This document shows, piece by piece, positions 34,259 through 47,713 of a stretch of DNA of 64,000 bases. Position 1 is the stretch's first letter; each line of letters opens with the position of its first letter. The notes under the pieces are model-generated. The model had not been told where the DNA came from. It did no database searches and saw nothing but the letters and a program-made list of their open reading frames with translations. The position numbers and the translations under genes were made by a program. The DNA is from Actinomucor elegans (Eukaryota; Mucoromycota; Mucoromycetes; Mucorales; Mucoraceae), in contig JAMSLZ010000001.1 in NCBI GenBank assembly GCA_026027325.1, positions 4,526,001-4,590,000 of the forward strand, in the 5' to 3' direction.

Positions 34259-37200
34259 ATGAACTATTCGGATACCAATTCGACTCAACGATTTAGATAC
34301 AATGACCAACTGAGGCATTCAAGTAACAGATTGTCTTTATTTTCAACCACTTCTGAAGATCGACCTACCAATGCTCACTTGAATAAAACCCTGTCCAGAT
34401 TAATTGATCGATTTAATACCATAGCTGACGATGCCACGCAATCAGAAGTCGAAAGACACAAAATCAAACTGTTGGAGAGATTCAATGAAATATTACTAAC
34501 GTAAGAGCGTATTATTGTTCTTAGCGCGTTTGTTAACGCGTGTTCTATTCACTAGACAAAGAGAGCCTTCCATAGTAGAAGACGAAACAGATGTAGCAAA
34601 TAGTATTCACGCCAAATGTATACCATGATCCAGACACTCAGACATATGATATGTGAACTCATTTATTATATTAATAGTAACGGAATTCCAAAGCTCAGAT
34701 AAAGCATTTCGATTTGGTCATTTATACAATAAGCTTGCTTCTCGGGTATGTACTTTTCGTATATATGGGCTCGAGGTTCTAAAATGATTTATATAATATA
34801 GCAACGTCCGAGCAAGAAATGGTCTATTTTATACTTGCTATCACTAGTCAGTGACCTACCCTCCAATGGAAATAACGCGTCCAACTTGCCAGTATAGTAT
34901 GCACGCTGCTAAATGCGTCCTCCATTTAACCGTGTTTTCAACATAGACACTGGATATCCCTCGATCATCCGTCAGAGGACTAGCAAATATAGAAACGGAT
35001 GCCAATTACCTGCAACCTCCAGCCTCACGGCCTTATGAGATGCATCAAAGCGACTCATCACGCAACACGCGACGTCGATTGGCCAGAGACACTTCGCCAC
35101 AATCTCAAAGCAGTATGGAAACAGATACTGCACCACCCGCAGTACAATTAGCTCGAGCAAGAGAAGCTCAAAGACAAGGGATCCAAATTGGTAGGTTAGA
35201 TTCAAGCATAAATCAATGGAAAACTTATCTGTTTTCTATAGACAAAATGTATGTGACTGAGGCAGATCTACTACGCGACTTGATCTTTTTATTTCAAGGT
35301 ATTGACGGCCAATACATTCGTTATAATGCAGAGATCAATGATCACGTCTTTGTCGAGGGTGTTCAAGTATCTAAATCGACTGAAGAAATGGTATTCAAGT
35401 TGGCAGAGATCGGCTGGCTTTATACCAAAGTACGCAATTTTGTCAAGAACAACATGGATGCCTCGCCAACCATAGGCTTAGTAGGCCAATCACTGTGTGC
35501 AGCATTGCAGCATGAAATGACGGAATATTACAAACTGATTGCTATTCTGGAAGCGCAAATTGAAAAGCAAATGGATCATAAAGAATCTCTGACCGATCAA
35601 AGTTTGACTTTAAAACGGCTGATGGTATGGACAATGGAGTGTAATCAAAAGCTGAGATTGATGAGTGTCCTCGTGGATGTTTCTCAAGGTAAAACTGCCA
35701 AAGACTCTTAAGGACTCATTGACTAACACGTTATGGCAGATCAAAAGGGTGGCGCGTTAATATCAGCTATTCATAACTATACAAAGCACGGTGATCCATT
35801 TATAAAGAAGTACCTTGTGCATATGTTACAAATTGTTTCTAAACCCTTTTACGAAATGCTTGAACGTTGGGTATACGAAGGTGAACTCGACGATCCGTAC
35901 GACGAGTTCTTTGTTGCTTGCGATCCTACTGTATCTGAAGAGGAGCTATGGGAATCCAAATACACCTTACGCGAAGACATGTTACCTGCTTTTCTATCAA
36001 AAGAATTGGCGCATAAAATCTTTTCAATAGGCAAGTCTCTTAACTTCATTCGCTATAGTTGCCGTGACGATACTCTGGCGGAAAAATACGATGGCTCCAC
36101 TAAACAAGCCTTTAAATATGGTGAGACACAGCAGGTTGAAAAATCAATCGAAGTAGCGTATAAAGAAACAAGCGAAGCGTTGTTGAGATTACTCAAAACC
36201 AAATACAAGCTCATGGATCATTTGAAAGCACTAAAACGATATCTACTCTTGGGCCAAGGTGACTTTATCCAATATCTCATGGATATTTTATGGTAAGAAT
36301 AGCCTTGTTTTTGATAATGGATCACTTAGGCTGACTATTATCAATCTAGGGTGAACTTGAGTAAACCAGCCAATACACTGTTTCGACACAACCTTACTGG
36401 CATTCTGGAGACTGCTGTTCGTTCATCCAATGCCCAATATGATGATCCTGATATATTGAATAGATTGGATGTGCGACTTTTAGAGGTAGCATGGATTAAA
36501 ACTACTTGAATTCAATTATACTAACAGTCTATCCTAGATTCAAAAAGATGACTTGGGCTGGGAAGTGTTCTCTTTAGAATACCATGTCGATCCACCTATC
36601 AATACAGTGTTTAGCCCTACTGCCATGCATCAATATCTTCAAGTCTTTAGCTTTCTTTGGCGTCTGAAACGTGTTGAATATACACTGTCAAACTCGTGGC
36701 GCCAATGGGGAAAAGCCAGTCGAGAATTCCTGGAACTTACAGACCTTCAGCAAGATATACAGTATGCCCAACTGACCATTCAACGTATGATCCATTTCAT
36801 CTATCAATTACAGCATTATGTACTATTCGAGGTAATTAATGAAATTCTCAAGTCCAAAAGTGATGCTTATTGTTGAAATAGGTGCTTGAATGCTCTTGGG
36901 ACAAATTAGAAACGTTTATTGAAACCAAAAGCATTGACTTGGATTCAATCATCAAGGCACACGCCAACTATCTCAATGAAATCACAGAAAAGGGCTTCCT
37001 GAGCGGAGTAAAACAACAAGCTTTATCAGATCGATTGGGTGTTATTTTTGATTGTATACTTGAATACAAAATTGTACTAGATCATCTCTATAACTATGCT
37101 TCAGTTGAATCGGGCCGCATGTTTCCTAGTAATGAACCAAGCGACCTAGAAAAGATTCGACGTATACGACTTGATCATCAAAAAATGGAGGATGACTTTA

Positions 37201-37367
37201 CTTTACAAGTGTTGCAATTTCTAGACGTGTTAAAATCTTACCATGATGAAGATCTAAGGTCCCTATCTACGCGACTGGATTACAACGGCTTTTATTCAGC
37301 TTTTGATGAAACTTCACAACAACAGCAACAGCGACAACAGCAGCAACAGCAACAGCAACATCAATAA
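34259..37367 (+). CDS. Gamma-tubulin complex component 3 (GCP3/Spc98/Alp6)
   Basis: Nine exons (34259-34500, 34556-34617, 34678-34745, 34802-34891, 34947-35688, 35740-36292, 36350-36485, 36538-36831, 36882-37367) give 890 residues, all in frame. The GRIP1 region starts near [20 protein letters not shown] and contains [20 protein letters not shown]. The GRIP2 region includes [14 protein letters not shown], the signature [20 protein letters not shown] and [17 protein letters not shown], then [12 protein letters not shown]. These GRIP signatures are those of GCP3 rather than GCP2. The protein nucleates microtubules at spindle pole bodies as part of the gamma-tubulin small complex. It ends in a Gln/His run of about 20 residues encoded by CAG/CAA. 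Convergent with GLE1, 77 bp apart. Confidence 0.92.
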
Positions 37368-37444
37368 TAACAGCAATAGTAATAGTAATAGCAGCAATAG
37401 TAGTATAGTTAATACAATAGATAAACATAAATCACAAATTTATT

Positions 37445-39233
37445 TTAGTACTCTTCTCGCCTAAGTACAGCGATTTCAGGCAAGCACTCCACTTGTCCTG
37501 TTTTAAAATATCCATCTAATTGTGACTTTATACGCGATATATGCGATTTGTTGACATTATTGTCAGCAATGATATACCTGTCAAGTATGGTGTATCGGAT
37601 CAGTCTAAACAACTTGGGTGTCTGGTTAGGATACGCTTCTAGCAGTCGCTTGGCAGCTACTTCCAAAAATCCAGCAACAAGAACTGGTGTCACTTCACGA
37701 GGCGGCATATTACATATGCGCGATAGCCATATCCAGCCGTGCTTTATAGGAAAAGGGTTCTCAGGCTGTCCAGGATCTGGCAGAGTTTGACATAACGCAC
37801 CATAAAACAATACATAACAAGCCTGGGTTTCTGCATGTTCAAGGAAGTCTTGCATTGTTTTCGTTTCCTTATCCTGGTAGATGTAACGGAGTCTTGCTCT
37901 CATTTCATCAGGCGATAAATTCTAAAGAGCTTGTTAGTCTTGACTAAGGATGCGTATGTACTTGCTCCCTTACTGGATCATCGTCGTGGTATCTAGGGAT
38001 CAGATATTGACATCGCTTTATAAGTCTACCCATCAAATAGTCTAAAAACTCGGGAACAGTACTGCACATCAAGTAAGCAAAGCGAGCAAGATGGTATCCC
38101 GCATTGTGTAATGTATGGATTTCCTGTTTGACTTGACCCAAGAAAATTTTGGCTAGAGAATTCAACATTACTTCAAATGCTTCATAAGATTCTTTCTTGA
38201 CAGACATTAAACGGTCATATAAAAATTTATACTATAAAAAGGCGTCAGTAATAGGAGAGAGGGGGGGGGGGCATTGATCATTTGCTGGCTACCTTTTGCA
38301 ACACGATTTCATGCTGTGATGTTATCTGGGCTACTGTTCTTCGGATTTCTCGTTTCAAAGGAAAACATTTCTTACGGAAATCGTCCTTCTCCAGCAAGGG
38401 ACGAACGTTGGTTTTGTAATGCTCAATTTTGGCAAAGTACTTTTCATATTCTGCTAATCCAGCTGGACAAGTGGCATTTGATTGCTATTTGCAAGCTCAG
38501 TAATCGTCTCTTTACAATATCTATGGATTATTCTTACGGCTTTCGCTATTTCGTCCTTCTTCTCTTGAAGTGCTTTCTTCTTTCTTTCTTTCTCTTGTAG
38601 CTCCTTCTCTTTCTCTTTCTGTTCTTTTTCTAGTCTTGCTTTCTCTTGAGCTGTTTGATCTGCAAATCTCTTCTTATCTTCTGCGATACGAGCTTCGGCG
38701 CGTTGTTCCTGCTTCTTCAACTTTGCAAGGAAGTCTTCGTCGTTGAATTCATTTTCTTCACTAGGATAAAGGTAAATCAGCACAACTGCATTACAGCTCC
38801 ATGCCAACTACTTTACTCTTTGAAATAAGTTTGTGCTGCCTTGAATTCTGCTTCTCGTTTCTCTCTTTGCTGTTTTTTATACAATGCATTCTCTTGCTTG
38901 ATTTTCAACTTGTGTTCTAGCTTCTTCCGCATACTTTGTTCGTCGTAGGTTTTCTAATAACAATGGTCTTTCAGCATATGTAGTTTACTAGCAATACAAG
39001 TCAAACTTACACCAGTTTTGCGGAATGATGTATTTTGATAAATCATGGAAGGATCTTGAACGCATCCATACTCTATTGCATTCTTATTTGCCTTGCTTGA
39101 GAAAGCTTGTGTCGAAGCTCTATATAATTGTATAAGAATTGCATCATTATTGTTGTATTGAACGTTACATGTTTGTTCTGAACACGTATTCTAAATCAGT
39201 ATCAGAATCAGAATCAGAAACTAATTCTGGCAT
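37445..39233 (-). CDS. GLE1: mRNA export factor GLE1
   Basis: Seven exons (39233-39169, 39119-39011, 38953-38817, 38760-38516, 38453-38293, 38231-37962, 37921-37445) give about 487 residues; the donor of exon 6 could instead be at 37973, four residues shorter. An acidic N-terminus (MPELVSDSDSDTDLE) is followed by a long charged coiled coil (KEKELQEKERKKKALQEKKD), then the GLE1 helical domain (LKREIRRTVAQITSQ, FLDYLMGRLIKRCQYLIPRY, YGALCQTLPDPGQPENPF, HGWIWLSRICNMPPREVTP). With IP6 it activates the DEAD-box protein Dbp5 at the nuclear pore's cytoplasmic face. It is shorter than human GLE1 (698), near the yeast size (538). Exon phases agree throughout. Confidence 0.9.
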
Positions 39234-40923
39234 TGTATACACATTAGGGTTGCTGATCATGATACGTTTCATGGTCGTAACAGTACAAGAAATAGCGTAT
39301 GCAATATAAACGCGAACCAGAGGAAAGATGCTTTTTTTTATTATATGCTAGAAAATAGCACTGCACCTGTGGCTTTTTTTTAATTTGGTTTTTAGTGAAG
39401 GGGGCATCCCTTTCTTTACATTGATATGCAACATGAGACGCGTTTTTGATTACAGTATCATTATCTTTAAGCAATAGTTATTAATGTAACTGTATTTATT
39501 ATATAACCAAGTAAGTACATGTGTTTTACTTGACATTGTTTTGCTATAAAAGACGCGGTTTATTAACATGAAACTAAAAAGCAGTAAATCTTATATATCT
39601 CCGGAACATCTCAAATAATTGATCAATAGCGGAATATAATGTTAGCACTATTTAGTGCGCAATCAAAGTGTTTGTATCCTTTGTCAATAAACCATGATAC
39701 TAGTTGACACATTTTCATTATGTGAAGGGCATTTTAAAATAATCAATGTTCATAGCATCGCTTACTGTGGGTCATTTGTTTGGACGGCAGTTTGCTTGAA
39801 GCATGCTTGAAAATATACAACCTCAAATTGCTTTTTACAAAAGCAAAATCGCTCATTCGCTGGGCTGACACTTTTCATCAAACATTTTCATACATAAAAC
39901 ACAAGAAAAAGGGAGATTATTTATAGAAATGGCTGCATTATGCGATTCAGTTACCTTTGCGCGCCATACTTTGGTAAGGAAGCTGGTCTTTAGCTTATTC
40001 AAGTATTTAATAAACAATGATCTATTAGACATTAGCATGGCATAGTTAGAAAGAAAAAGCCCAATTAATGGGCTGGTGGCCCCATAGCTCTTGTTTCTTT
40101 CAACCCATCTACTACAGACTATTTTTTTTTTCATAACTAGAATTTATCAGCTTGAATACAAGGCTCTCACAAAAAAAAGAAGAATACCTGATATCCAATA
40201 ATTACAAATATCATTTTACAATGGCTCAAAAAGCTCAGAAGCGTTATCAGTAGTATCAAAACTAACTCAATAGTCCAAGTGGTCTCAGAATTTGAGACGT
40301 TTAGCATAAAGGTAGTGGCGTTTGAACGGGTTAATCATTGGAAGAAAGTCAAGAGCTGGATTGCCAGCCAATTATAAAACAACTTGCTGCTCTCAACAGG
40401 ATCCCGTGCATATGCCTGTTTGTTTCAATTATATATAATGGCTACAGTTTCTAGTGATACTATTCGCTGAGAAAATACCGTTGGCTTAGACTACCTATCG
40501 ACAACTTGCAAGTAGTGCTACCGCGCTTTTAAGATTAATTAAATTATTCCGGGTACACTGCCAGAAGAATTGAGATTCACAACTAATAATAAAAGTAAAA
40601 TTGCTACTATCATCATAATTGATATAGAACGCAATTTCTCAAAAATGTGTTATTTTTGATTCATAAGCAAGTTTTAAAGTTTTCAGTTGGGTGCTTTTTT
40701 TAAAAAAAAAAAAAATGAAAGTTAAGCGTGCCAAAAACTGTTTGGCTATTATTAATTTTGCCCTGAAAAATGGAATGTTACAGTCATAACACATACGGCC
40801 AAATATTTAGAAACCGGGAAAAAAAGTACTTCCTTTTGAAAGTAAATTTAGCCTCCGGATTTAAAAATTAGTATATTTTTTTTCTCACTCGCTTTTCTTT
40901 TTTTGCTTTTAATCTATTAGACA
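39234..40923. other. 1.7-kb intergenic region
   Basis: AT-rich. Two AGACGCG elements occur near the GLE1 side (39421 and 39551). A start-less open frame at about 40222-40374 (LKKLRSVISSIKTN, then VNHWKKVKSWIASQL) looks weakly coding and could be a gene remnant. A promoter-like CT-rich leader precedes 40924. No gene is supported. Confidence 0.4.
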
Positions 40924-42277
40924 ATGGCTAACCATTCACCTCATCCAAACTCTCTATCACCACATTCGAAACAGCCTACTTCTGCCTTTCAGTGGCCTAT
41001 TCCTCCCTCTCCATCTCATTTGAAACCAATGAATAATTCCATGAATGAAATTACAGTCAAAGAAATATTGGATCGTTATAACGATGACCCAGAGTTGATG
41101 AAATACATTTTGACAGCGAAATCTGAAGAAGATAAGGTAACAGAATGTGCATAACTAATTGGGTTTATCATTAACTTTCTTTATTCAGAAAAAAGCTGCA
41201 AGGGATACTTTAAAGGCAGAAGAAGCGCGTATTCAATTAAGACAAATGGATTTAGACCTTGCGCGTGAACAAACAAAGGCTTCGCTTAGGCATAATAACA
41301 ATGAAAGACCTTCTTTACATGCATACCCTCAGCAGCATGTCCAGCAGCAACAGCATCATCCACAGCAAGTTCAACCACCACCACAGCAACCACAACAGCA
41401 GCAACAGCAACAGCAACAGCAATCTCATCTAACTCCAGGTCCTGCTACTGCTCACCATCATCCTCACCATCCTCACATTGCTCAACACCCTTATCCTTAC
41501 TATAGTCTTGCGCCCGTTCAGCAGCAAGTATTGGCGCGTTTCAATTATCCACCACCTTATATACAAGGCCACCATGCCCAACCACCACCTTCACCTTCTG
41601 TGCCTTATCCTCACTCAGCTCATCCATTATGTCCACCATCTACAGAAGATAAACAAGTCCATCGTCTATACCGTCAAGCATCACCTCCAGCTGTATCACC
41701 CGTTACAGAAGAGCCTGTGGTTAGTAAAAAGCGCAACCGATCTTCTATTTCTTCACCCAACGATCCATCAAATGAACCTCAACAAGAAAAGATATCTCAT
41801 AACAAAGTCATGGAAGCATTGAAAGCCAAGATTCAACGAAGCAATAACAGTGGGCCTCCATCACCTTTAGCAGCATCGCCTATAAGACCGCCTAGTCAGT
41901 TAGAGAATGCTAACAAAAAACGAAAGTCTACTTTACCGAGACCCGTAGAAACAACTACCAAGAGTGCATTTGCATCTGCTTCTTCACCTTCACCTCGTTC
42001 GGCTAAGCCGGTTCTACCCCCAATTGACACAAATTTAGGTAGAACCAAAACAGCAACACCTGCAGCAGTTGTCAGTGAAACTAGTAGCAGTACAAGTAGT
42101 AGCAGCACCACCACTACGAGCAACAGTAGTCATAAATCAAAGCCTAATAGTTCAGCTGGTTCTGGCCAACAAGAGTCTCCAAGCGATCATATTCTGCTAA
42201 ATACCCGTCGTGCTCGTTCATTATCACCACCTTCTTCTACTACTTCAACTAACTCACTAAAAGCAGCGGCAAAATAG
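40924..42277 (+). CDS. Conserved-looking low-complexity protein, function unknown
   Basis: Two exons (40924-41136, 41189-42277) give 433 residues. A Pro/Ser-rich start is followed by one structured region at about residues 40-100 (ITVKEILDRYNDDPELMKYI, then KAARDTLKAEEARIQLRQMD), predicted helical with a coiled-coil pattern and crossed by the intron. The rest is low complexity: Gln/His/Pro runs (residues about 120-170), Pro/Tyr segments, and Ser/Thr-rich basic stretches with possible nuclear signals (KKRNRSS, NKKRKST). It resembles a nuclear regulatory or RNA-associated protein, but I do not recognise a family. It converges on the disulfide isomerase gene, whose stop lies 29 bp beyond. Confidence 0.75.
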
Positions 42278-42306
42278 TATAATACTCTTAAATAAATTCG
42301 TTTTTA

Positions 42307-44375
42307 TTAATCCTTATGAGCGTAATCAGTAGTAGCGGATTTAAATGTTGGTAATATACTACTTTTAGGACCATGGAAAGTCAAATAACGATAAACAAAG
42401 GATCCCAATACACCAAATGCTATAAAACTAATAAACCAATGTCTCGAGATCCAAGCAAATGTATTCGAAATAGAGACACCCATCTTTTGATGCAATAACA
42501 AAGTTGATTGACCCTTGAGTTGTCCAAGATTCTTCAAGCCCAAGTAAATACCTTCTGGGCTATCCAAAGAAAACGTACTTCTGCTGAGGTCTTGTACATA
42601 ATACATATGGTTCTATTTTTACATTAGCATTAAATATAAAAATAAACATGCAATCATAGGACTTACAGGTACATCATAGATAATCACAGTGTTGGGAGCA
42701 TTAGTCTCAAACTTTTGAAGAGCATAATCCTTCCACATGTTGAGGTCCATTTGAGCGAAAACAGCCTCGGTAGTTGTTTCAAAGGACTTGTGCCAATTTG
42801 AAGCCACGTCTCTGAATTTGTTTTGATTGATACTATTGCTTCCATCCACCAAATGCAAGACGACAGGTAACTGGCCTTGTAAAATCGTGTACTGGTTACT
42901 AGGATTTAGATTGCTAACCAAAGGATACTGTTCTTTCTCGATCCAACCGACAAGAGCGTCTCTATTGAGTTTACTGTTGGTAAAATCGTGTTTTGTGTAA
43001 GTCTTAAATGTATTGTCTTTGGCAATGACAAGAGCAGGCAAGTCGCTTGGTGCCAGGTTGAATTTCTTGAAAGCAGCTTCATCCTGGGTAGAGAAAGCGG
43101 AAACGCTGGCTGAGAATTGATCAGCAATAGTTTCAACCAATCCCTAATTGATCAAATAGTATGAGTATCAAGTTCTTGCAAAAATGGATTAGATGCTTAC
43201 AGGTACGACTTGATTATTTCCTTTATACAAATACACCAAAGCAACCTCTTTAACATCTAAGTATTGACTTAATTCATCGTTGTTAACCTCTTTAACAGCG
43301 GGTCTGATCATATAGATTAGTATCCATAGGCAATTTGAGAATAAAATCTTTTTGTTTTACCCTGAATAAGTGTTAGCAAACTTGATTAGACTGACTAGTG
43401 AACGATCGCTTTGGAAAAGGACAGGATCCCCATGACCAAACATTTGAAGTGTAGGGAATCCTTTGATACCATACTCTTGACACACGGCTATGGAAGGCTG
43501 GTAAGTTATATAAACATGAGTGTATCTTTGTTAACAAACCTGGCAATGCTACACAGTCCACTTCACCCACATTCACTTGACCTTTCAACTGAGCTGCCAT
43601 TTCTATCCAAGTAGGTGCCAGATTCTTGCAATGTCCACACCAAGGTGCGTAAAACTTAATAAACCAAGGCACTTTATCTGCGCTGATCTCTTTTAATTGT
43701 TCACCGTTTAAATTCACTGAAATACCTGAAGGATTTGCCAATACTACTGGAGCCAATCTTTCTTCTTCCTCTTCTTCCTCTTCTTCATCTACAACCTCCA
43801 CTATTTCTTCAGGCTCTTCTTCTTCTTCTTCTTCCTCTTCAGGTTCTTCGTTAGTGATCTCCACTTGGGTAGATCCATTGACTCGCTTCATGACATACTC
43901 CACCAAAGGTTCATAACTATTGCCGTTTCTGTATTGTTCGAGCTTTTCACCATTATGCCATAACTGCAACGTAGGGTAGGCTAGGATATCATGTTCGGCA
44001 CATAAATCGCCATACACCGTGCAATCAATAGTACCGAAATGGAAGTTGCTTTCTGCTGCAAGATTATCGAGATCGTCTGACAGTTTCTTCCATTCGGGTG
44101 CTATGGATATTAATCAGTAATTTCAAAGATATTCTATACTTTTTTTTTTGTACCAAAATTCTGACAATGAAAGCAATGAGGAGAAAAATGCTCAATAAGC
44201 CTATAATAAGTGATTATCACCCGAGATTCTACTCTGTTCACAATGTAATTTACCATGTTCCTGAACTCGTAAGTTCTTTGACATTACTGGGTGTTAATTC
44301 AATAGACTTGGCATTAACTGAAGAAACCAGCAAAATTCCTACCAAGATGGAGCTTGCAATAGAGAACAGCTTCAT
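42307..44375 (-). CDS. Transmembrane protein disulfide isomerase
   Basis: Seven exons (44375-44254, 44200-44154, 44100-43553, 43497-43361, 43303-43201, 43143-42667, 42612-42307) give 579 residues. A signal peptide (MKLFSIASSILVGILLVSSV) leads to a first thioredoxin fold with the active site HCFHC instead of WCGHC. An acidic linker of about 30 Glu/Asp follows, then a second thioredoxin domain with a canonical YAPWCGHCKNLAPTW site and cis-Pro (GFPTLQMFG). One or two redox-inactive thioredoxin-like domains come next, then a membrane helix near the C-terminus (HWFISFIAFGVLGSFVYRYL) and a short lumenal or cytosolic tail ending AHKD. It fits TMX/Eps1-type ER oxidoreductases acting on secretory proteins. 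The 43552-43498 intron is chosen by frame (donor GTAGCA). Confidence 0.85.
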
Positions 44376-44958
44376 CTTTGTTTTATCGAAAAAAAAAAAA
44401 GGTGGCAGTATCAACGGGCTGAAAGAAGAGAAAATTAATTAAGCGAGCTATTAGACGAATGCTCTATTTTTCCTAGCCAATGAAACATTTACTATTTGGC
44501 TTGCATTACATACGGATTTTTTATTCTAGTAAAAGGATTTAATATTAAAATAAAGCTATATTGAGTATGGCTAATAGAAAGCGTCGATCAAGGGCCCTTA
44601 GAATCCCTATTATTAATAGTTTTGTTAGTAAGGAGCTCTAACTATCAAGCCCACTAGGCAAAAAGAAGCTATTTGTTTAGACAATAATTTCAGTAGTTTT
44701 GCTGAAATGTCGATTGGTAATCACAGAGAATGATGTACGGGCTCTTATCTAAAGTATCCCTGTAGTATTACAGTCGCATCTCTATGCTAGCTGTTATATA
44801 CTCGCTGAAGTGATGGTATACATATTTTCACTGATTTTCATTGGCTGATGGGAAATTCAAATAGAGATCCATATGCTCTCTTGAAATTATAAAATTACTT
44901 CTGGATCGACGAATATAAAGAATACAACATACTTTTTCTGATGCATCAAATTCCTTGA

Positions 44959-45120
44959 CAGTATCTCAAAGAATTATGGCACTATGTTATTCCGACGCTA
45001 AAAGCTCCTATTATCAAAGACCTGTTTAAAGCGGACGTCATTCGAAAAGCAATCAATCGATCTATAAACTTGATTAAAGTCAAAAGCCTTGAACCTCACT
45101 TGCAGTCTTTTTATTTATAA
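44959..45120 (+). pseudogene. Coding-like remnant, 53 residues
   Basis: An open stretch ending at TAA 45118 reads YLKELWHYVIPTLKAPIIKD, then LFKADVIRKAINRSINLIKV. Composition and codon use look protein-coding. An in-frame ATG at 44941 is separated from it by a TGA (44956-44958). No splice sites rescue it. Probably the end of a dead gene or transposon; family not recognised. Confidence 0.3.
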
Positions 45121-45208
45121 TTTCAATTTTTGGCATAAAGTTATGAGCCGTAATTTGCCAAGATTTCTTGGAAGATTAGTATGATACTACTCATTCATAC
45201 GAAATTTG

Positions 45209-45270
45209 TTGACCAATTTTGGTCCAATGTCGCACTCTGTAGATTATTCATGCTCAAAGCTATTTTATTT
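45209..45270 (+). repeat. Dispersed repeat, degraded copy
   Basis: TTGGTCCAATGTCGCACTCTG at about 45220-45240 matches the end of the core (GGTCAAATGTCGCATCTG) with few changes; a weak second block (ATTCATGCTCAAAGC) follows at the expected distance. Confidence 0.5.
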
Positions 45271-46418
45271 TGCCAGTGACTATCAACGCAAAGTGAGTAT
45301 TGATGTCGGAAGGGGGTTCCGCTACTTATTAATTTGCTGTTAATAGTAAAAGCATCTAATATATATTCTATGCAGAAGATGGAAAGTGTTCTGGTAGCTG
45401 TTATCACTCATTTTTTGCGTGAATTTTTCATCAGGTATGATATTTGGTTGAAGTCAAGCGAGAGATCGATGGAATATAGTTTTGCGCATACAAAATATAT
45501 GTACTGTACAGTCGACCACTGACGAATAAGGCGCACTAACAATAATTGTCTTTTTAGTAAAGATTCTAGTAGGTATAGAAGTTCATTATGAACCTGGATT
45601 GATGCTCAGATGTAACATTAAACTTGAATTACTTGAGAATGCAATGTACAATATGATCCACCTTCCGAAAAAAAAAATTCTTCGGATGTACCTCTGCTCC
45701 CAAATTTGCATAACATTATCAACTTCTTTATGAGTTGCAAAGATCATATTTTCAAGGTATAGATCATTAATACTGTAGGTAAAATATTCATGGAAATACT
45801 CAAAAGTACATTTTAGCATATATACTAACGTGAGTTAAAAGTCCCAAAAAAAAAATCACTTTTATCAACAGTAATTTGATGAATTGGGAAGGTTATCAGT
45901 TAGTACTTCCTTTATTTGATGCATCATTTGCTAGCACATCAGCTTTGTTAATATGCTCTGATGCGTTGACAATCCTTTGTTATGCAATATGAGTTCAAAG
46001 TTTATACTTTGTTTGAATCTACATCCAAAGGCTAAATGCATTTTATCGTATTGTCACAAGGTTGAAGAATGTCATTATTTACCTGTGCTTTTACCTTTAT
46101 ATAAATATACATACAAATCTATGATTATTTATTGGTTATTGAAGAGAATAAAAGAGCTTGTTTATTGATAATAAGCTCATTATGTCAAAATACATACACT
46201 CTACCAAAGCAAAATCGTTGCCTCAACCCAACACATAATTTTAGATGAAAAGAAAACCGTGTTACACAAATTTTGTTTTAGCATCATGCAAGCTTAAAGG
46301 GTTAGAGCATAGGAATACTATTTGTTATTCAGTTGGCAACTGGTCTTGATTAAGATACTTTAAAAAAAAATGGCTTTACTAAACTATTTTCTGCTTTATT
46401 ATTTTTAACCACTCAATA

Positions 46419-46577
46419 ATGGCCTTAAATACTAATAATGAAGGTATCGAGATCATTGTTGTTATGAAAGAAATCGTACAAAGCCAGCGGCTTATTGATA
46501 TGATTGAAGAAGAAATGAAAGAATGTCTTCAGTTATGCTGCAATCATCATTATGATTTATTTAGTGACTATCAATAA
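46419..46577 (+). other. Small open reading frame, 52 residues
   Basis: An ATG-to-TAA frame with coding-like content (IEIIVVMKEIVQSQRLIDMI, then EEEMKECLQLCCNHH), predicted mostly helical with a Cys/His end. A T-rich leader precedes the ATG. No homologue is recognised; it may be a real small protein or a remnant of a larger gene. Confidence 0.25.
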
Positions 46578-47532
46578 TCAGAATAGTTGCGTTTCTTGAG
46601 ATGTGACAATACTTATGCTTAATTAGTGTTTGTTGACAGTTTGGCTAAGGAGTATATATGGTAATCAATGCTTCATACAAATAATTTATATAAACTATTT
46701 GTCACCGAAAAAAGTAGTGCTAGACAGGATTACCGTAAGTCCTTGGTAACTCCATGGGCATAGAATTAGACTGGTCCATCGTCTATAATAAGTGTGTTGA
46801 AATCCACATATTGTATTCCGCATACATATATAAGGAAGGAATTCGTTTAGCCATCTGTTAAATTGCAGAGGTTTGAATCACCGCTTAGAAATCAGTTTAT
46901 GCATGGTACATTTATTAAACCTCTGGATGTTAATACTAAGACATCATTTCTTTTGAAAGCATAAACACAAGATATATAGGCTAGCTAGAGAATAGCTTAA
47001 CTTAATTCAAAGCAACAAAGTGAATCAAGTTCTAATCGACTCTGTCTGCTTTTGCTAATCAAAAGTTTTCCATGGTTGAATTTCTTCAATTTTGAGAGGA
47101 ACAAAAACCTGTGTACTCATATTTGTATTTTTGAATGTAGTAGAAAGAGGAATATGCCTGTTTGCGAGAGTCCTACAACACACAAAAAAATGGAGTAAAT
47201 TTGATGCTTTTTACAGATTAGTCAGATATCATTTATTGGCTTGTGCACCATGTCCATTCTCTCAGCTGTTATGAGGTTTTCGAGAAAATGCTCTGCCAAA
47301 AAATTAAAACTTTATATTATAAAACAACGACTGTGCAGTATATCTTTATTTGTTTGATAAAAGAGATAAAATGATCCATAACATGTGTTTTATACGGATG
47401 TAAAAGCGTAAATTTTTGCGTTATAAGGCAAAAAACGAAATGATTTCAGAAAAGTTTAGAGCTTGTTTATTCTTCTATAACACCATCAAATAATTTGTAC
47501 TCAAGTCAGCATTGTTATATATATGGTCATTA

Positions 47533-47713
47533 TTATTTCACAGCTTTGGCATAATTAGCCGCATCTTGAGGATTTCGGTTGAGTCGGGGATTCAGAAGAA
47601 GAAGAATCGAGGTTGTTGTTAAGTCGCCGATAGCCAATGCCAATTGAGGAGATATCATCATGATGATGGTGAGGATAACATTGTATCGCTTTTTGACGAC
47701 AGAAAAAATACTA
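47533..47713 (-). CDS. Possible 3' exon of a small membrane protein
   Basis: A minus-strand frame ending at TAA (47535-47533) is convincingly coding: SVVKKRYNVILTIIMMISPQ, then LALAIGDLTTTSILLLL, then NPRLNRNPQDAANYAKAVK. It has two hydrophobic segments separated by a Gly-Asp turn and an Asn/Arg/Lys-rich hydrophilic end, as in very small membrane proteins. An intron acceptor (CAAATAG) sits at its 5' edge. A candidate first exon (ATG at about 47857, MSGSCAALKL) has the wrong phase for this frame, so the true start is unresolved. The alternative frame, which is in phase with that exon, gives a His/Ser-rich 60-residue peptide. Confidence 0.35.

Noticed and set aside
40222..40374. Open stretch reading LKKLRSVISSIKTN onward
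   Set aside because: No start codon, no splice context and no recognisable family; mentioned only in the intergenic entry.
46700..46850. Second Tc1-like remnant
   Set aside because: A shared phrase with the 25.5-kb region (GTTGAAATCC[AG]CATAT) is short, and no transposase motif can be read around it.
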